Assembly: GCA_029782365.1 (NCBI GenBank)
Contig: JAKOUW010000143.1
Coordinates: 1 to 64,000, forward strand
DNA: 64,000 bases
Direction of reading: 5' to 3'
Source of the DNA: Chloroflexota bacterium
Lineage (GTDB): Bacteria; Chloroflexota; Anaerolineae; Anaerolineales; UBA4823
The notes under the pieces were generated by a model. That model made no database searches. It was not told the DNA's origin and saw only the letters and a list, made by a program, of their open reading frames with translations. Positions 17,934-26,441 of this stretch are shown piece after piece. Each line of letters begins with the position of its first letter. Within the stretch, counting starts at the first letter, position 1. The position numbers and the translations under genes are program-made.

Positions 17934-17974
17934 TTAGCATTGCTAAGGATAACTTAGCATTGCTAAATTGTCAA
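17934..17974. promoter_or_regulatory. Twin TetR operators over hydrolase promoter
   Basis: Two copies of TTAGCATTGCTAA, a palindrome with a single central base, lie at 17934-17946 and 17954-17966, exactly 20 bp apart (two helical turns). On the minus strand a promoter TTGACA (complement of 17969-17974), 17 nt, TATCCT (complement of 17946-17951) is interleaved: one operator fills the spacer and the other lies just past the -10. This is a strong case for repression by the adjacent TetR protein. Confidence 0.75.
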
Positions 17975-17989
17975 GAAGGATAATCCAAC

Positions 17990-18610
17990 ATGCCCCTTGA
18001 TCGGATGGCGGTAATCGAAACTGCGCTGGTACTTTTAGATGAAGTCGGTTGGGATGGACTGACCGTGCGACGGTTGGCCGAACGCCTGGGCGTGCAAAAC
18101 CCGGCGCTATATTGGCACTTCAAGAATAAAAAGGATTTACTTAACGGCATCGCTGAGGTGATCATCGCGGACGCATACGCAAGGTTTGATCTGCCAAATA
18201 CCCCCGATTCCTGGCCAGATTGGCTGGAAGAACTGGCCCAGCGCTTCCACGGCGCCTTGATATCCCACCGTGATGGGGCGCGAGTGATCGCCTCTGCCGA
18301 CCTGGCTAACAGTCAGCACCCGGTCATGTTCGACCGAGGCCTGCACGTGCTTATCTCGGCAGGGTTTGACCTACACACCGCTTTCGCCGGCATGATCACC
18401 ATTTTTGATTTTGCCACCGGCTCAGCCTTCGAGGAACAAGCCGAACAAAATCACGATGATGGTAATTACCACTCGCTGCCAGATCCCAACCGGCTGCCGC
18501 ATTTATCGGCCTTATTCAGCGAGTTCACTGTTGCTGACAGGGCTAACCGCAGTGAAGGTTTCACCCTAGGGATTAAGTTAATTATCAACGGATTACGCTC
18601 CTTACTTTAA
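17990..18610 (+). CDS. TetR-family regulator (tetracycline-repressor type)
   Basis: Protein of 206 aa. The N-terminal HTH VIETALVLLDEVGWDGLTV, then RRLAERLGVQNPALYWHFKNKKDLL, is the form found in TetR(A-E)-like repressors. The C-terminal region (SWPDWLEELAQRF..., FEEQAEQ, LFSEF) fits a TetR_C_1 domain. AAGAAGGA precedes the ATG. It faces the alpha/beta hydrolase across twin palindromic operators and probably represses both genes. Ligand unknown. Confidence 0.88.
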   Translation: MPLDRMAVIETALVLLDEVGWDGLTVRRLAERLGVQNPALYWHFKNKKDLLNGIAEVIIADAYARFDLPNTPDSWPDWLEELAQRFHGALISHRDGARVIASADLANSQHPVMFDRGLHVLISAGFDLHTAFAGMITIFDFATGSAFEEQAEQNHDDGNYHSLPDPNRLPHLSALFSEFTVADRANRSEGFTLGIKLIINGLRSLL

Positions 18611-18764
18611 GATATAAACGGTCAATTTAATCCTTGCTCTAACGAGGCGTATTTCTATCCAGGCCATGTTCGGGCGAACAATGATTTACTGGGATACGCA
18701 GCTCTTTTATCGCCTCCCCTATTAATTTTCGGATAGGTACTAAGCTGAAAGTCACCAGGTAACA

Positions 18765-19226
18765 GCGAAACTAGATTATCTACCTCTGTTCCCTAACCTG
18801 CCTGAGCGTACGCGCTTGTTCCGCTTGTTTTCTACCCACTGGAAGTGGACCGTTCGTTACCTGGTTCAACCTGGCTGGTTGGGTGAGATCGACAGTTACG
18901 CGTTCAAATTGATTCATCCGGTTCGTGAAGGATGTTCGGAGAAACAAATCGGCATGAAAGGCCTTTCCAACCGGCGTTGGATCGTGGCTGGTAATCTGTC
19001 TTGGTTGCTCAATCACCTGGGGTTGGTGATCGGTTGGGATTTCACTACCGCCATTGTGCATGACACCTACTTTCCACCAATGGTCGCTCATTTCGTACAG
19101 CAAACAATCCTATTCTTTGATATGGGTTTTCATACCCAGGAAGGTGATCCGGAAAACCTGAAAGTGTGTCAACCTTTCACTCACCATGAGCGTATGTTGG
19201 TGGAGACAGCCTTGTTGCTCCCTTGA
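18765..19226 (+). pseudogene. Transposase C-terminal remnant
   Basis: An open stretch of about 150 codons without a proper start encodes LPERTRLFRLFSTHWKW, then IDSYAFKLIHPVREG, KGLSNRRWIVAGNLSWLL and NHLGLVIGWDFTTAIVHD. This looks like the C-terminal half of a DDE transposase. The N-terminal part, terminal repeats and target duplications are not found. It ends abruptly at TGA 19224-19226 against a carboxypeptidase-like remnant, so it marks an old, decayed insertion. Confidence 0.55.
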
Positions 19227-19378
19227 CTGGCACCAGGGGTTCCCGCTGCTCGCTTCCGTCACCGAGCCGGTGATGACGCCCTCCAGCACCTGCGGACCCG
19301 CATTCATATTCGTGGTCCCAGGATCAGGGTAGATCGGGGCTGCCGCATTCAGCCCGCCGCCCGAATGCCGTGCTGTGT
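19218..19378 (-). pseudogene. Carboxypeptidase-regulatory-like remnant, second piece
   Basis: The minus-strand frame reads GGGLNAAAPIYPDPGTT, NMNAGPQVLEGVITGSVTEA and SSGNPW, then breaks off where the transposase remnant begins. ITGSVTEASSGNP is the opening of a carboxypeptidase-regulatory-like domain, as in the remnant at 16738-17060 (SGVVRETGSENPL). It has no start codon or ribosome binding site and lies 9 bp downstream of a serine hydrolase gene, so fusion to that gene before decay is possible. Confidence 0.45.
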
Positions 19379-19387
19379 TTCTGTGTA

Positions 19388-20491
19388 TTACAACATATCG
19401 ACGAGCGCGCCAAAAATCTGAGGGTAGACCCTTTTCCAATCGGCCGGCTTGCCCCGGCCAAAGCGCACGACCAGGCAGTTTTTATCCGGAGCGATGAATA
19501 TGAACTGGCCCAGGTTGCCGACGGCTGTATACCGGCCTTTGCCGGCCCGCGAGATCCACCAAAGGTACTTGTAGTTTGACCACCTGGCGTCCTGCGAGAC
19601 GGTAGTCGATTCAACCACCCAGCTTTCGGGGACGATCTGTTTGCCATTCCAATCCCCTCGCCGCAGGTACAGCCGCCCAAACCTGGCGAAATCCATGGCG
19701 CAGGCATTCAAGCCGCTCTCCATCTTTTCCATACCGCTCGCCTGGCTGTCCAGGTTCCAGGAGGCTGGCATTTCCATACCAAGCGCTTTCCAGATTTTTT
19801 CTTGCAGATACTCCGACACGGAGCCGCCGGTGGTGCGTTCGATGATCATCCCCAGCAGAACCAGGTTGTAGTTGTTGTAATGGAATCGTGCGCCGGGCGT
19901 TTCCACGGATTTCGCCTGCCGGGCAAGCTGGCGCAGATTCAGCGCATAATACACACGCGGCTCATCACTCCAGGGGAAGAAACCATTTGGATTATATCCA
20001 AGCCCCGAACTCATACTGACCAGGTGGCGAATGGAAATCTGCGACCAGAACGGGGCTGCCAGCTCCGGCAGGTATGCGGTGACCGGGTCATCGATATTCT
20101 TGATGAACTTTTCCTGCAAGGCAATGCCGATCAACGCCGACACAAAGGACTTGGCTGTCGAGAAGGAGGTGCACATCGAGCTGTGTTGATAACCGTTGTA
20201 ATAGCGCTCAGCCAGCAGGTTGTCATTTTGAATGACAAGGAAAGCGGTGGTGCCATTGCGGGCGAGAAATTCGTCCATCGTCCCGGCGCGAGCGGTTTTA
20301 ACGGCGGACGCCAGCGCCTGGTTCAAAACCGGCAGAAGTGCGCCGTCATTCGTAGCGGACGAAAAGTGGAATACTGGCGGCGCATTCTGGATCACCCGCG
20401 CGGGAAAGATGGTGTAGTCGGAGATATCCACCGTGTTGAGCAGAAAATATCGCGCCAGGTAAGAGGATTCGAGCAGTTTCGTATAGTTCAT
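19388..20491 (-). CDS. Serine hydrolase, beta-lactamase family
   Basis: Protein of 367 aa from ATG 20491, where AAGG lies 9 nt upstream; the frame opens further up to 20671, but that part is Arg/Pro-rich and unconvincing. Catalytic S-x-x-K is STAK within CTSFSTAKSFVSALIGIAL, and the Tyr motif is YNN (ARFHYNNYNLVLLGMIIE). VGNLGQFIFIAP near the C-terminus may correspond to the KTG-box strand. No signal peptide. Probably an esterase or peptidase of the class C beta-lactamase fold. Its 3' end abuts decayed DNA. Confidence 0.85.
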   Translation of the reverse strand: MNYTKLLESSYLARYFLLNTVDISDYTIFPARVIQNAPPVFHFSSATNDGALLPVLNQALASAVKTARAGTMDEFLARNGTTAFLVIQNDNLLAERYYNGYQHSSMCTSFSTAKSFVSALIGIALQEKFIKNIDDPVTAYLPELAAPFWSQISIRHLVSMSSGLGYNPNGFFPWSDEPRVYYALNLRQLARQAKSVETPGARFHYNNYNLVLLGMIIERTTGGSVSEYLQEKIWKALGMEMPASWNLDSQASGMEKMESGLNACAMDFARFGRLYLRRGDWNGKQIVPESWVVESTTVSQDARWSNYKYLWWISRAGKGRYTAVGNLGQFIFIAPDKNCLVVRFGRGKPADWKRVYPQIFGALVDML

Positions 20492-20803
20492 ATCATTGGG
20501 CCTTGAATCAAAGATGGTTGGGTATGCTGTGCCGCCAGTTGGCATACGCTGCCGGCGGCGGCGTGGAAAAGGACGGTATTCACCTGCGTTGAAATATGAG
20601 CGCCAGGGGTTCCAGATGGAGCCAGGCACTTTAATTCTACACCGATTCTCCAGGCGCGGTTTTGATTTCACCGCGCATAAGAAATCCTGCTGTCCCGCAA
20701 ATGCTCAAACTGCCTCATCAAAATACCGGCAGATTGGAATGCCAGCGACGAACAACCCGGGGTAAAATCAGTGGGAAGATTAACGTTAGAATACGAGGTA
20801 TCG

Positions 20804-21169
20804 ATGAACAATTCCAGCGCAACCCATCAACGTATTGCCAGGATGACCTTCGCTTCCGTCTATCCGCTGTATCTTGCCAAGATCGAAAAGAAAGGCAGAA
20901 CGAAAGAAGAACTGCAGCAGGTCATCGCCTGGTTGACAGCCTTCGACCAGCAGCAGCTTCAGGAACTGATCGAGCAAAATGCGACCTTTGAAACCTTCTT
21001 CCAGCAGGCTGAGCTGAACCCGAATGCGCGCCTCATCACCGGCGTCATCTGCGGGTGTCGCGTCGAGGAAATCGAGGATCCTTTGACCCAGCAGGTGCGC
21101 TACCTGGACAAGCTGGTGGATGAGCTGGCGCAGGGCAGGAAGATGGAGAAGATTCTGCGCGGCTCGTAA
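20804..21169 (+). CDS. DUF2200-family protein
   Basis: Protein of 121 aa that matches the DUF2200 pattern: HQRIARMTFASVYPLYLAKI, then KKGRTKEELQQVIAWLTAFD, and ITGVICGCRVEEIEDPLTQQ near the C-terminus. The family is short, soluble and of unknown function. ATG 20804 has GAGG 6 nt upstream. The methyltransferase-like membrane gene begins 16 bp after its stop, so the two may be cotranscribed. Confidence 0.82.
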   Translation: MNNSSATHQRIARMTFASVYPLYLAKIEKKGRTKEELQQVIAWLTAFDQQQLQELIEQNATFETFFQQAELNPNARLITGVICGCRVEEIEDPLTQQVRYLDKLVDELAQGRKMEKILRGS

Positions 21170-21185
21170 GGGATTGGGATAGCTC

Positions 21186-21761
21186 ATGTTTCCTGACCGC
21201 GCTGCGGCGGTGCTGTTTGTGATCGCTTTCCTGCTCTGGGCTGTGTTTGAAGCCTTTAACACGCTTGGACTGCGTTTCTTCCAGCAAAACACCCACAGCC
21301 AGCGCAGGGATCGAGGATCGTATTGGGTCATCGTCCTCATCGTCTGGGGATCGCTGTTGATTTCCTTCTTGCTGCGGGCGCTCGATTGGGGCGCTTTCCA
21401 CGGCAGCCTGCAGTATCTCGGCATCGGCATGATCTACCTGGGTATTGCTTTCCGAGAATGGGCCGTATTTTCATTAGGCAGGTTCTTCAGCGTGACGGTG
21501 ACCATCGCAGACGGCCAGCCGTTGGTGCAGCGCGGCCCTTACCGCTGGCTTCGCCATCCCGCTTATTCCGGCAGCATCCTCAGCCTGGTTGGCTTTCCCC
21601 TGGCGATCGGAACCTGGGCAGGCGGCCTGCTGGTTCTTAGCCTCAGCCTGGCCGGGTTTCTTTATCGCCTGAATATAGAAGAGAAGGCTCTGCTGAGCGT
21701 GTTCGGCGACGAATACAGAGCCTATATGCAGCACACCTGGCGGTTATTCCCGGGGTTATGA
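21186..21761 (+). CDS. Isoprenylcysteine carboxyl methyltransferase-like membrane protein
   Basis: Protein of 191 aa with about five hydrophobic helices and the hallmark GPYRWLRHPAYSGSIL followed by GFPLAIGTW, the AdoMet-binding signature of the ICMT/phosphatidylethanolamine methyltransferase-like family. A late RLNIEEKALLSVFGDEYRAY matches the conserved C-terminal RxxxEExxL..fGeeY motif. It likely methylates a membrane-associated substrate. It follows the DUF2200 gene on the same strand. Confidence 0.85.
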   Translation: MFPDRAAAVLFVIAFLLWAVFEAFNTLGLRFFQQNTHSQRRDRGSYWVIVLIVWGSLLISFLLRALDWGAFHGSLQYLGIGMIYLGIAFREWAVFSLGRFFSVTVTIADGQPLVQRGPYRWLRHPAYSGSILSLVGFPLAIGTWAGGLLVLSLSLAGFLYRLNIEEKALLSVFGDEYRAYMQHTWRLFPGL

Positions 21762-21789
21762 TCAGGCTGCCGCGCCGCCCCGCGCCCTC

Positions 21790-22728
21790 CTACCTCTCCA
21801 GCAGCCCCTGCAGGATTTGCCGCGTCGCGTGATACGCCGCCTGGTCGTTCGTTTTGGCGAAGAAGCGCATGGCGTCCAGGCCGCCGCAGCATTTATAGCA
21901 GGTAATTCTTTGCGCATAATTCGCAATAGCCATGCCCTGGCCCGCATAATATTGTTCAATTCGCCGGGGAAGCTCCAGGTCTTTCGGCAGCCAGAAATCC
22001 ATGGCGGCAATATCGTAGACGAAGTCGCCGTACATGGCGTCCGTCCAATCCAGCACGGCGGTCACGCGGCCGTTCTCGACCAGCACGTTGTTGTAGCCGT
22101 ACTCCCCGTGCACCAGCCAGCGTTCCGGCGGGCAAAACTGCAGCAAATCCATCATTCGCTGGTAGACCTGCTCGAAAAAATCGCGTTCCAGAAACGTAGT
22201 TTGAAACAGGGTGTGCCATTGGCCATAAAAGCCATCCGGGCGTTCCTCTTCGCTGACCCTTCCGATGAAGCTCTGCCAGGTTGGGAACCTCCCCTCGCCG
22301 TCGTCGCCGATCCAGCCGTAATGGCGCCAGTCCTGCACGTTGGTCTGGTGGATAGCGAAGAGGGTTTCGATCAGGCTGGGGAGCGCGGCGATGTATTCGG
22401 CTTTGGTCAGCGACTGCAAGCCTCGCCCGGGCATTTTCTGCGAGATGGTATAAGAATGCTCCCCGACCTGACCCATTTTCACAATGGGCGGGATGGGGAT
22501 GCGGGGCGAGGCGAAGTGCGTGTAAACGAACGCTTCCTAGCGGAAGCCGACGTCGAAGCTGCCGGGGTTGATGCGCAGGATATAGGCTTTGCCGCCGGCC
22601 CGAAAAGAGAGCGTCTGTGCGGACAGCCCGCCGCTCAGGACGGTCAGTTCTTGAGTCGGCGCGGCAAAGGCCTCTTCCAGGAGCGCCATGATCACTTTTT
22701 GGTCGACGGCAGGTTTGAAACTGAGCAT
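21790..22728 (-). pseudogene. Phosphotransferase (hygromycin kinase-like) with in-frame TAG
   Basis: Aminoglycoside-phosphotransferase-like kinase of 313 codons interrupted by TAG at 22537-22539 (after SFDVGFR, before EAFVYTHFASPRIP); the frame is intact on both sides. The N-terminal lobe has the strand LSGGLSAQTLSFRAGGKAYI. The catalytic loop is LVHGEYGYNNVLVENG and the metal site VLDWTDAMYGD, so HGD reads HGE. Family members commonly have Lys or Arg at the stop position, so one base change (AAG to TAG) explains it. It could be a pseudogene, a sequencing error or a readthrough gene. Confidence 0.75.
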
Positions 22729-22767
22729 CGGGAAACCACCTTCACTGAATACGATGGATCGAATGGT

Positions 22768-23520
22768 CTAAAGAGCCTGTTGGTGTCCATCACCAGCCAG
22801 GATGGGCTCTTTCCTGGCCAGCGCCAACAGCGTGATGAGGCCGCAGATGCCCAGGGAAAACGGCAGTGTGACGATGCCCCCCTGGATCAAACTGTGCAGG
22901 ACGGCTCCAGGCAGGATTGACTTCGTCCCCTGCCGCAGGAGCGCCAGGAATGAACCGATCAAGAACAGGTTGAGCAATCTTTCGCTGATCTTGTATAAGG
23001 TTGGGCCAGTGCCCAGGCTTTCAAGATACGCCGGCTGGAAAGTCTGGGTGTGCACCCCAGCAAAAAGCACAGCCGAGAGCAAGACCGCTCCGATCCAGGG
23101 GCGCGGTTTGCCGCTGAAGATCTTCAGCAAAAGGGCGAACAGAAAGCCGCGAAAGAAGATCTCTTCGCCCGTGCGGGCAAAGGCTTCCAGGAAGGCGTAC
23201 TGCCAGGGAATCTGGATGCTCCAGACGGCCGCGCCACACAAAAATACGACGATCACGGTCGCCAGGCCCAGCACAGGCCGGATGGAAAAACCAAAATCGG
23301 CTACATTCCACCCGCCCACGGCGACCATCAAGCCGAGGGGGACGTACAACAGCGCCCACAAAACGAGCTGGCTGGCCTGGGGGTAAACAGCGGGATTCGC
23401 GTCATACGTCGCGCTGAAATTGAAATATGCGCCCAGGGCCAGCACCAGGACGGCGTACAGGATGCCTGTGCGCACCCCTTTTTCACGGTCGGGCCATACC
23501 TTACCTGTCATGCGGCGCAT
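22768..23520 (-). CDS. CPBP-family intramembrane metalloprotease
   Basis: Protein of 250 aa with about seven hydrophobic helices and the ABI/CAAX-protease motifs: TGEEIFFRGFLF (EExxxR), LFAGVH (FxxxH) and a further HSLIQGG. The family includes Rce1-like proteases and bacteriocin-immunity proteins; the target is unknown. GGGAG lies 7 nt before ATG 23520. It sits just upstream of the interrupted kinase on the same strand, with a 39-bp gap. Confidence 0.88.
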   Translation of the reverse strand: MRRMTGKVWPDREKGVRTGILYAVLVLALGAYFNFSATYDANPAVYPQASQLVLWALLYVPLGLMVAVGGWNVADFGFSIRPVLGLATVIVVFLCGAAVWSIQIPWQYAFLEAFARTGEEIFFRGFLFALLLKIFSGKPRPWIGAVLLSAVLFAGVHTQTFQPAYLESLGTGPTLYKISERLLNLFLIGSFLALLRQGTKSILPGAVLHSLIQGGIVTLPFSLGICGLITLLALARKEPILAGDGHQQAL

Positions 23521-24124
23521 GGTCGTTCTCCCACCGAACGAACTGGAGAAATGAAGAACTGAAGCGGTTCATTTAATTCTACACCCTTTGCTCTATTCAT
23601 TGGGCGGCTGTCTAAAATCAAAATCACCAGATTTTCCACCAGTAGAGGCGTGCCTCAGACACGCCCAATAAATCATCCCACCACGCGCGGGTGGTTGCAT
23701 GGCGCGGCCAGTTCAATGAGGGTCGCCCGAATTATGCCGCGCTGGGCAGGTCTGAGACCTGCCCCTACAAAATCTCCTGGCCATTTCGTGAAGAGGCGCC
23801 CTTTTTGGGCCGCGCCGGGCACCCGGTTGGCAATTCCGGGCACCGTCTCGGTATAGGGGCGAGGCTAACCCGCGCAGCAGTCACCGGCCCCTACCACCCC
23901 CCGTGGCGATCGGGCTAACTGCGTCCTTCCTTTTCAGGCAGCCCCAAACTCCAGGTTGTCCTCCTTTTTCGCCGCCTGCCTGGTCATCGCATGCATGATA
24001 TACTGCAAACTTACGGGTTAGCAGGAGCCTGTCGATTACATGGCTCGCCAGCCTTTGCGCATGGTCTGTATTCAAGCGTACCTGCGCACACGGATCTATG
24101 ATTGTCTACCAAAGGAAGGATGAG
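23521..24124. repeat. Intergenic region rich in palindromic repeats
   Basis: No gene. It contains several dyads of one style: GGCGTGCCT/GACACGCC (from 23646), CCACCACGCGCGGGTGG (23679-23695), GGGCAGGTCT-G-AGACCTGCCC (23744-23764), and a GGGGC...GCCCC pair near 23857-23897 followed by CCACCCCCCGTGG. The arrangement matches 4301-4339. These look like members of a dispersed, non-autonomous repeat family. Confidence 0.55.
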
Positions 24125-24592
24125 ATGCGAATATACTTTGCGGGACCGCTGTTTTGTGAAGCAGAAAGAGTATTCAACCTGCGCCTGGCCGAAAAGCTGG
24201 AAGCGGAAGGATTCCAGGTGTTCTTACCGCAAAGAGATGGCGTGGAGCGCAGCCAGCCTACCTACCAGGCAATGACCCAGGCGGAGCTGCGCCAGGCCAT
24301 ATTTCTACTGGACAGAGACCAGGTTCTGCAAGCAAATATTTTTCTCTTCGTCCTGGACGGCCGGGTGCCGGATGAAGGCGCCTGTGTTGAATTGGGCATC
24401 GCTTATGGGCAAAAGCATCTTTTAAAGCAAGACAGGCTGCTGATTGGGCTGCATACCGATCTGCGCGGCGCATTTCCCGGAGAGAAGCTCAATGCGCTGA
24501 TTCACGGCGCGCTGGACTGTGTCACGAGCGATGAGCAAGAATTGATCACCAGGATCGAGGCGTTTCGCAAAGAAAGGGAAGCCAGGGAGTAG
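24125..24592 (+). CDS. Nucleoside 2-deoxyribosyltransferase-like protein
   Basis: Protein of 155 aa. The start MRIYFAGPLFCEAERVFN, the central FLFVLDGRVPDEGACVELGIAYGQK and the length match nucleoside 2-deoxyribosyltransferases. The Glu in DEGACVELG is the expected nucleophile position, and the family moves deoxyribose between bases in nucleotide salvage. ATG 24125 has AGGAAGGA just upstream; an in-frame ATG at 24098 is less favoured. It is followed by a low-GC gene split by an IS66 element. Confidence 0.88.
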   Translation: MRIYFAGPLFCEAERVFNLRLAEKLEAEGFQVFLPQRDGVERSQPTYQAMTQAELRQAIFLLDRDQVLQANIFLFVLDGRVPDEGACVELGIAYGQKHLLKQDRLLIGLHTDLRGAFPGEKLNALIHGALDCVTSDEQELITRIEAFRKEREARE

Positions 24593-24824
24593 AGAAGGTA
24601 TCCAGCTAATGTCCAAATTTGAGGAAATCCGTATAATTAATAGTCAGGCGCTAGAATTTGAAAAGATGTTTTGATGAGCGAACCAATTATTTTTTGGACT
24701 ACCTTCATTTTGGCTCTAATAGGTGCATTGGCATGGATACCAGAGATTACTAAATATTGCAAAAAAGTATCTATCAAAGGAAAGATTGTTAGTAGATATT
24801 ACAACTTGACTGCCGATAAACAAC

Positions 24825-24832
24825 AAACTTTC
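24825..24832. repeat. Left target-site duplication
   Basis: AAACTTTC, identical to 27996-28003. Eight-bp target duplications are characteristic of the IS66 family. Confidence 0.92.
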
Positions 24833-24970
24833 GTAACTACTCAGCCACCTGACGTTACCAGATAGGATGTTGGCGGACTTTTTCGTCTTACTGGAACTGA
24901 AATAACAACCCAATCGTTGTATCATTATAAATGATGCCTTACGTAGTAGCACTCCTTCGAGGCTCTATTT

Positions 24971-26425
24971 ATGCAAAAACTTGTCTCGCTCATTGTCCTC
25001 ATCTTCCTCGTTGCCTGTACGACGAACCAGACTGTGCCCACCAAGCCAATTCCTACCCTTGTGACAGTCTCTGTTCAACCTGCGGCTGTGGGGAATTACC
25101 CACCGCCCACAACGGAGTCCTTCATCACAACAGCCTACCCGGTCATCCAATTGACCGCACCGCCAACGATTACGCCGCTCACCACTTCCACCGAAACTCC
25201 CACGCCAGTTGAGCCAACGCTACCGCCATTAATGCCAAAAGTACAGCTAGAGGCCCTCACTCTGTACAATGAGAGCACAGGATGGGCCCTGCAATCATTT
25301 TTGACACCCTCAACTGCAGGGCACTACTATGATGTTGAGCGAAAAGTTCTTCGCACTGTTCAAGGGTTCCAAGGCTGGCGGGATGTCTCGCCGCCACCTT
25401 TTCAGGAGAAAACTGAGTTGCGGAAAGCGTTTTTTCTGGATGAGAACACCGCAGTTGCTATTTTCTATCGGAACTTTATGCCCTATCAAGCCGACACTGA
25501 GCTAACCGGTGTTAGAACGACAGATGGCGGCCATACCTGGCAGGTTGGAGAGACGATGCACTTCTCCTGTTGTTTGCGTCAGACTGTCCAGATGGAAATG
25601 TTGGATGCCGATCACGGCTGGATGTTCGCTGAAGATGATGGTGCAATGGGTACGGCCTCCCTATCGTTTTTTCGAACCGCCGATGGCGGGTTGCATTGGG
25701 AAAAGGTGTATGACTCGAACGATCAAATGCAGATCGACTCGCAAAAAACGATGTTTGCGATTGCTAATCCGTTCGGCAATAGCGGCTTTGCCCTCATTGA
25801 CATGACCACCGCTCTGTATGCCACAGGGCGGCTCTTCCGTTCTGAGGACGGTGGGAAAAATTGGCGGCAGACCAGCATCCCCATCCCGCCTGCTACTTCT
25901 GATTTGGAAACGCAAGCAGGGCAGGGGAAATACGAGCCCTTTGTCGCCACCCCACAGTTCTGGACGAAGCAAAACGGGGTAATGATCGGGCGTTATTACA
26001 CCGAACTACAAATTCCTCCGGCGATTCCCACGGGCTTGCCCGTATCCGAGTTCTTATATTACACCCAGGACGGTGGAAAGACCTGGACCTTTAGCCAAGC
26101 ACCCGCCCGCACGGGTAGCCCTTTCTTCCTCGATTCCAAAATGGGCTGGTATCTTGGAAAAAATGGTCCTGATCCCACAAAATCAACGCAAATCTACCAG
26201 ACAACGGACGGCGGGCAGACCTGGGCGCAGATCCTGTCCGATTGCCCGGTCCCATTGGGCAGTGAGATCCATTTCATCGATGCCCAGATGGGTTATGCGC
26301 TCATGTCTGGCTCCAGCTATGATTATTTGTTTGATGCCCGCGCTGGTAAAATGCTCCCCCATTACTTCTTCACCCATGACGGCGGCCACACATGGGAACA
26401 AGTTGAACTAGGTGTTACGCCATAG
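24971..26425 (+). CDS. BNR/YCF48-like lipoprotein, transposon passenger
   Basis: Lipoprotein of 484 aa: signal MQKLVSLIVLIFLVACTT with a lipobox Cys at about residue 16, then a Thr/Pro-rich linker to about residue 85, then a beta-propeller with six DGGxxW turns (DGGHTWQ, DGGLHWE, DGGKNWR, DGGKTWT, DGGQTWA, DGGHTWE), as in YCF48/BNR-repeat proteins. It lies entirely inside the IS66 element and ends 16 bp from the transposase stop, in convergent orientation. Why a transposon would carry a surface propeller is unknown; adhesion or envelope binding is possible. Confidence 0.85.
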   Translation: MQKLVSLIVLIFLVACTTNQTVPTKPIPTLVTVSVQPAAVGNYPPPTTESFITTAYPVIQLTAPPTITPLTTSTETPTPVEPTLPPLMPKVQLEALTLYNESTGWALQSFLTPSTAGHYYDVERKVLRTVQGFQGWRDVSPPPFQEKTELRKAFFLDENTAVAIFYRNFMPYQADTELTGVRTTDGGHTWQVGETMHFSCCLRQTVQMEMLDADHGWMFAEDDGAMGTASLSFFRTADGGLHWEKVYDSNDQMQIDSQKTMFAIANPFGNSGFALIDMTTALYATGRLFRSEDGGKNWRQTSIPIPPATSDLETQAGQGKYEPFVATPQFWTKQNGVMIGRYYTELQIPPAIPTGLPVSEFLYYTQDGGKTWTFSQAPARTGSPFFLDSKMGWYLGKNGPDPTKSTQIYQTTDGGQTWAQILSDCPVPLGSEIHFIDAQMGYALMSGSSYDYLFDARAGKMLPHYFFTHDGGHTWEQVELGVTP

Positions 26426-26441
26426 CACCTCGTTGGGTCCT

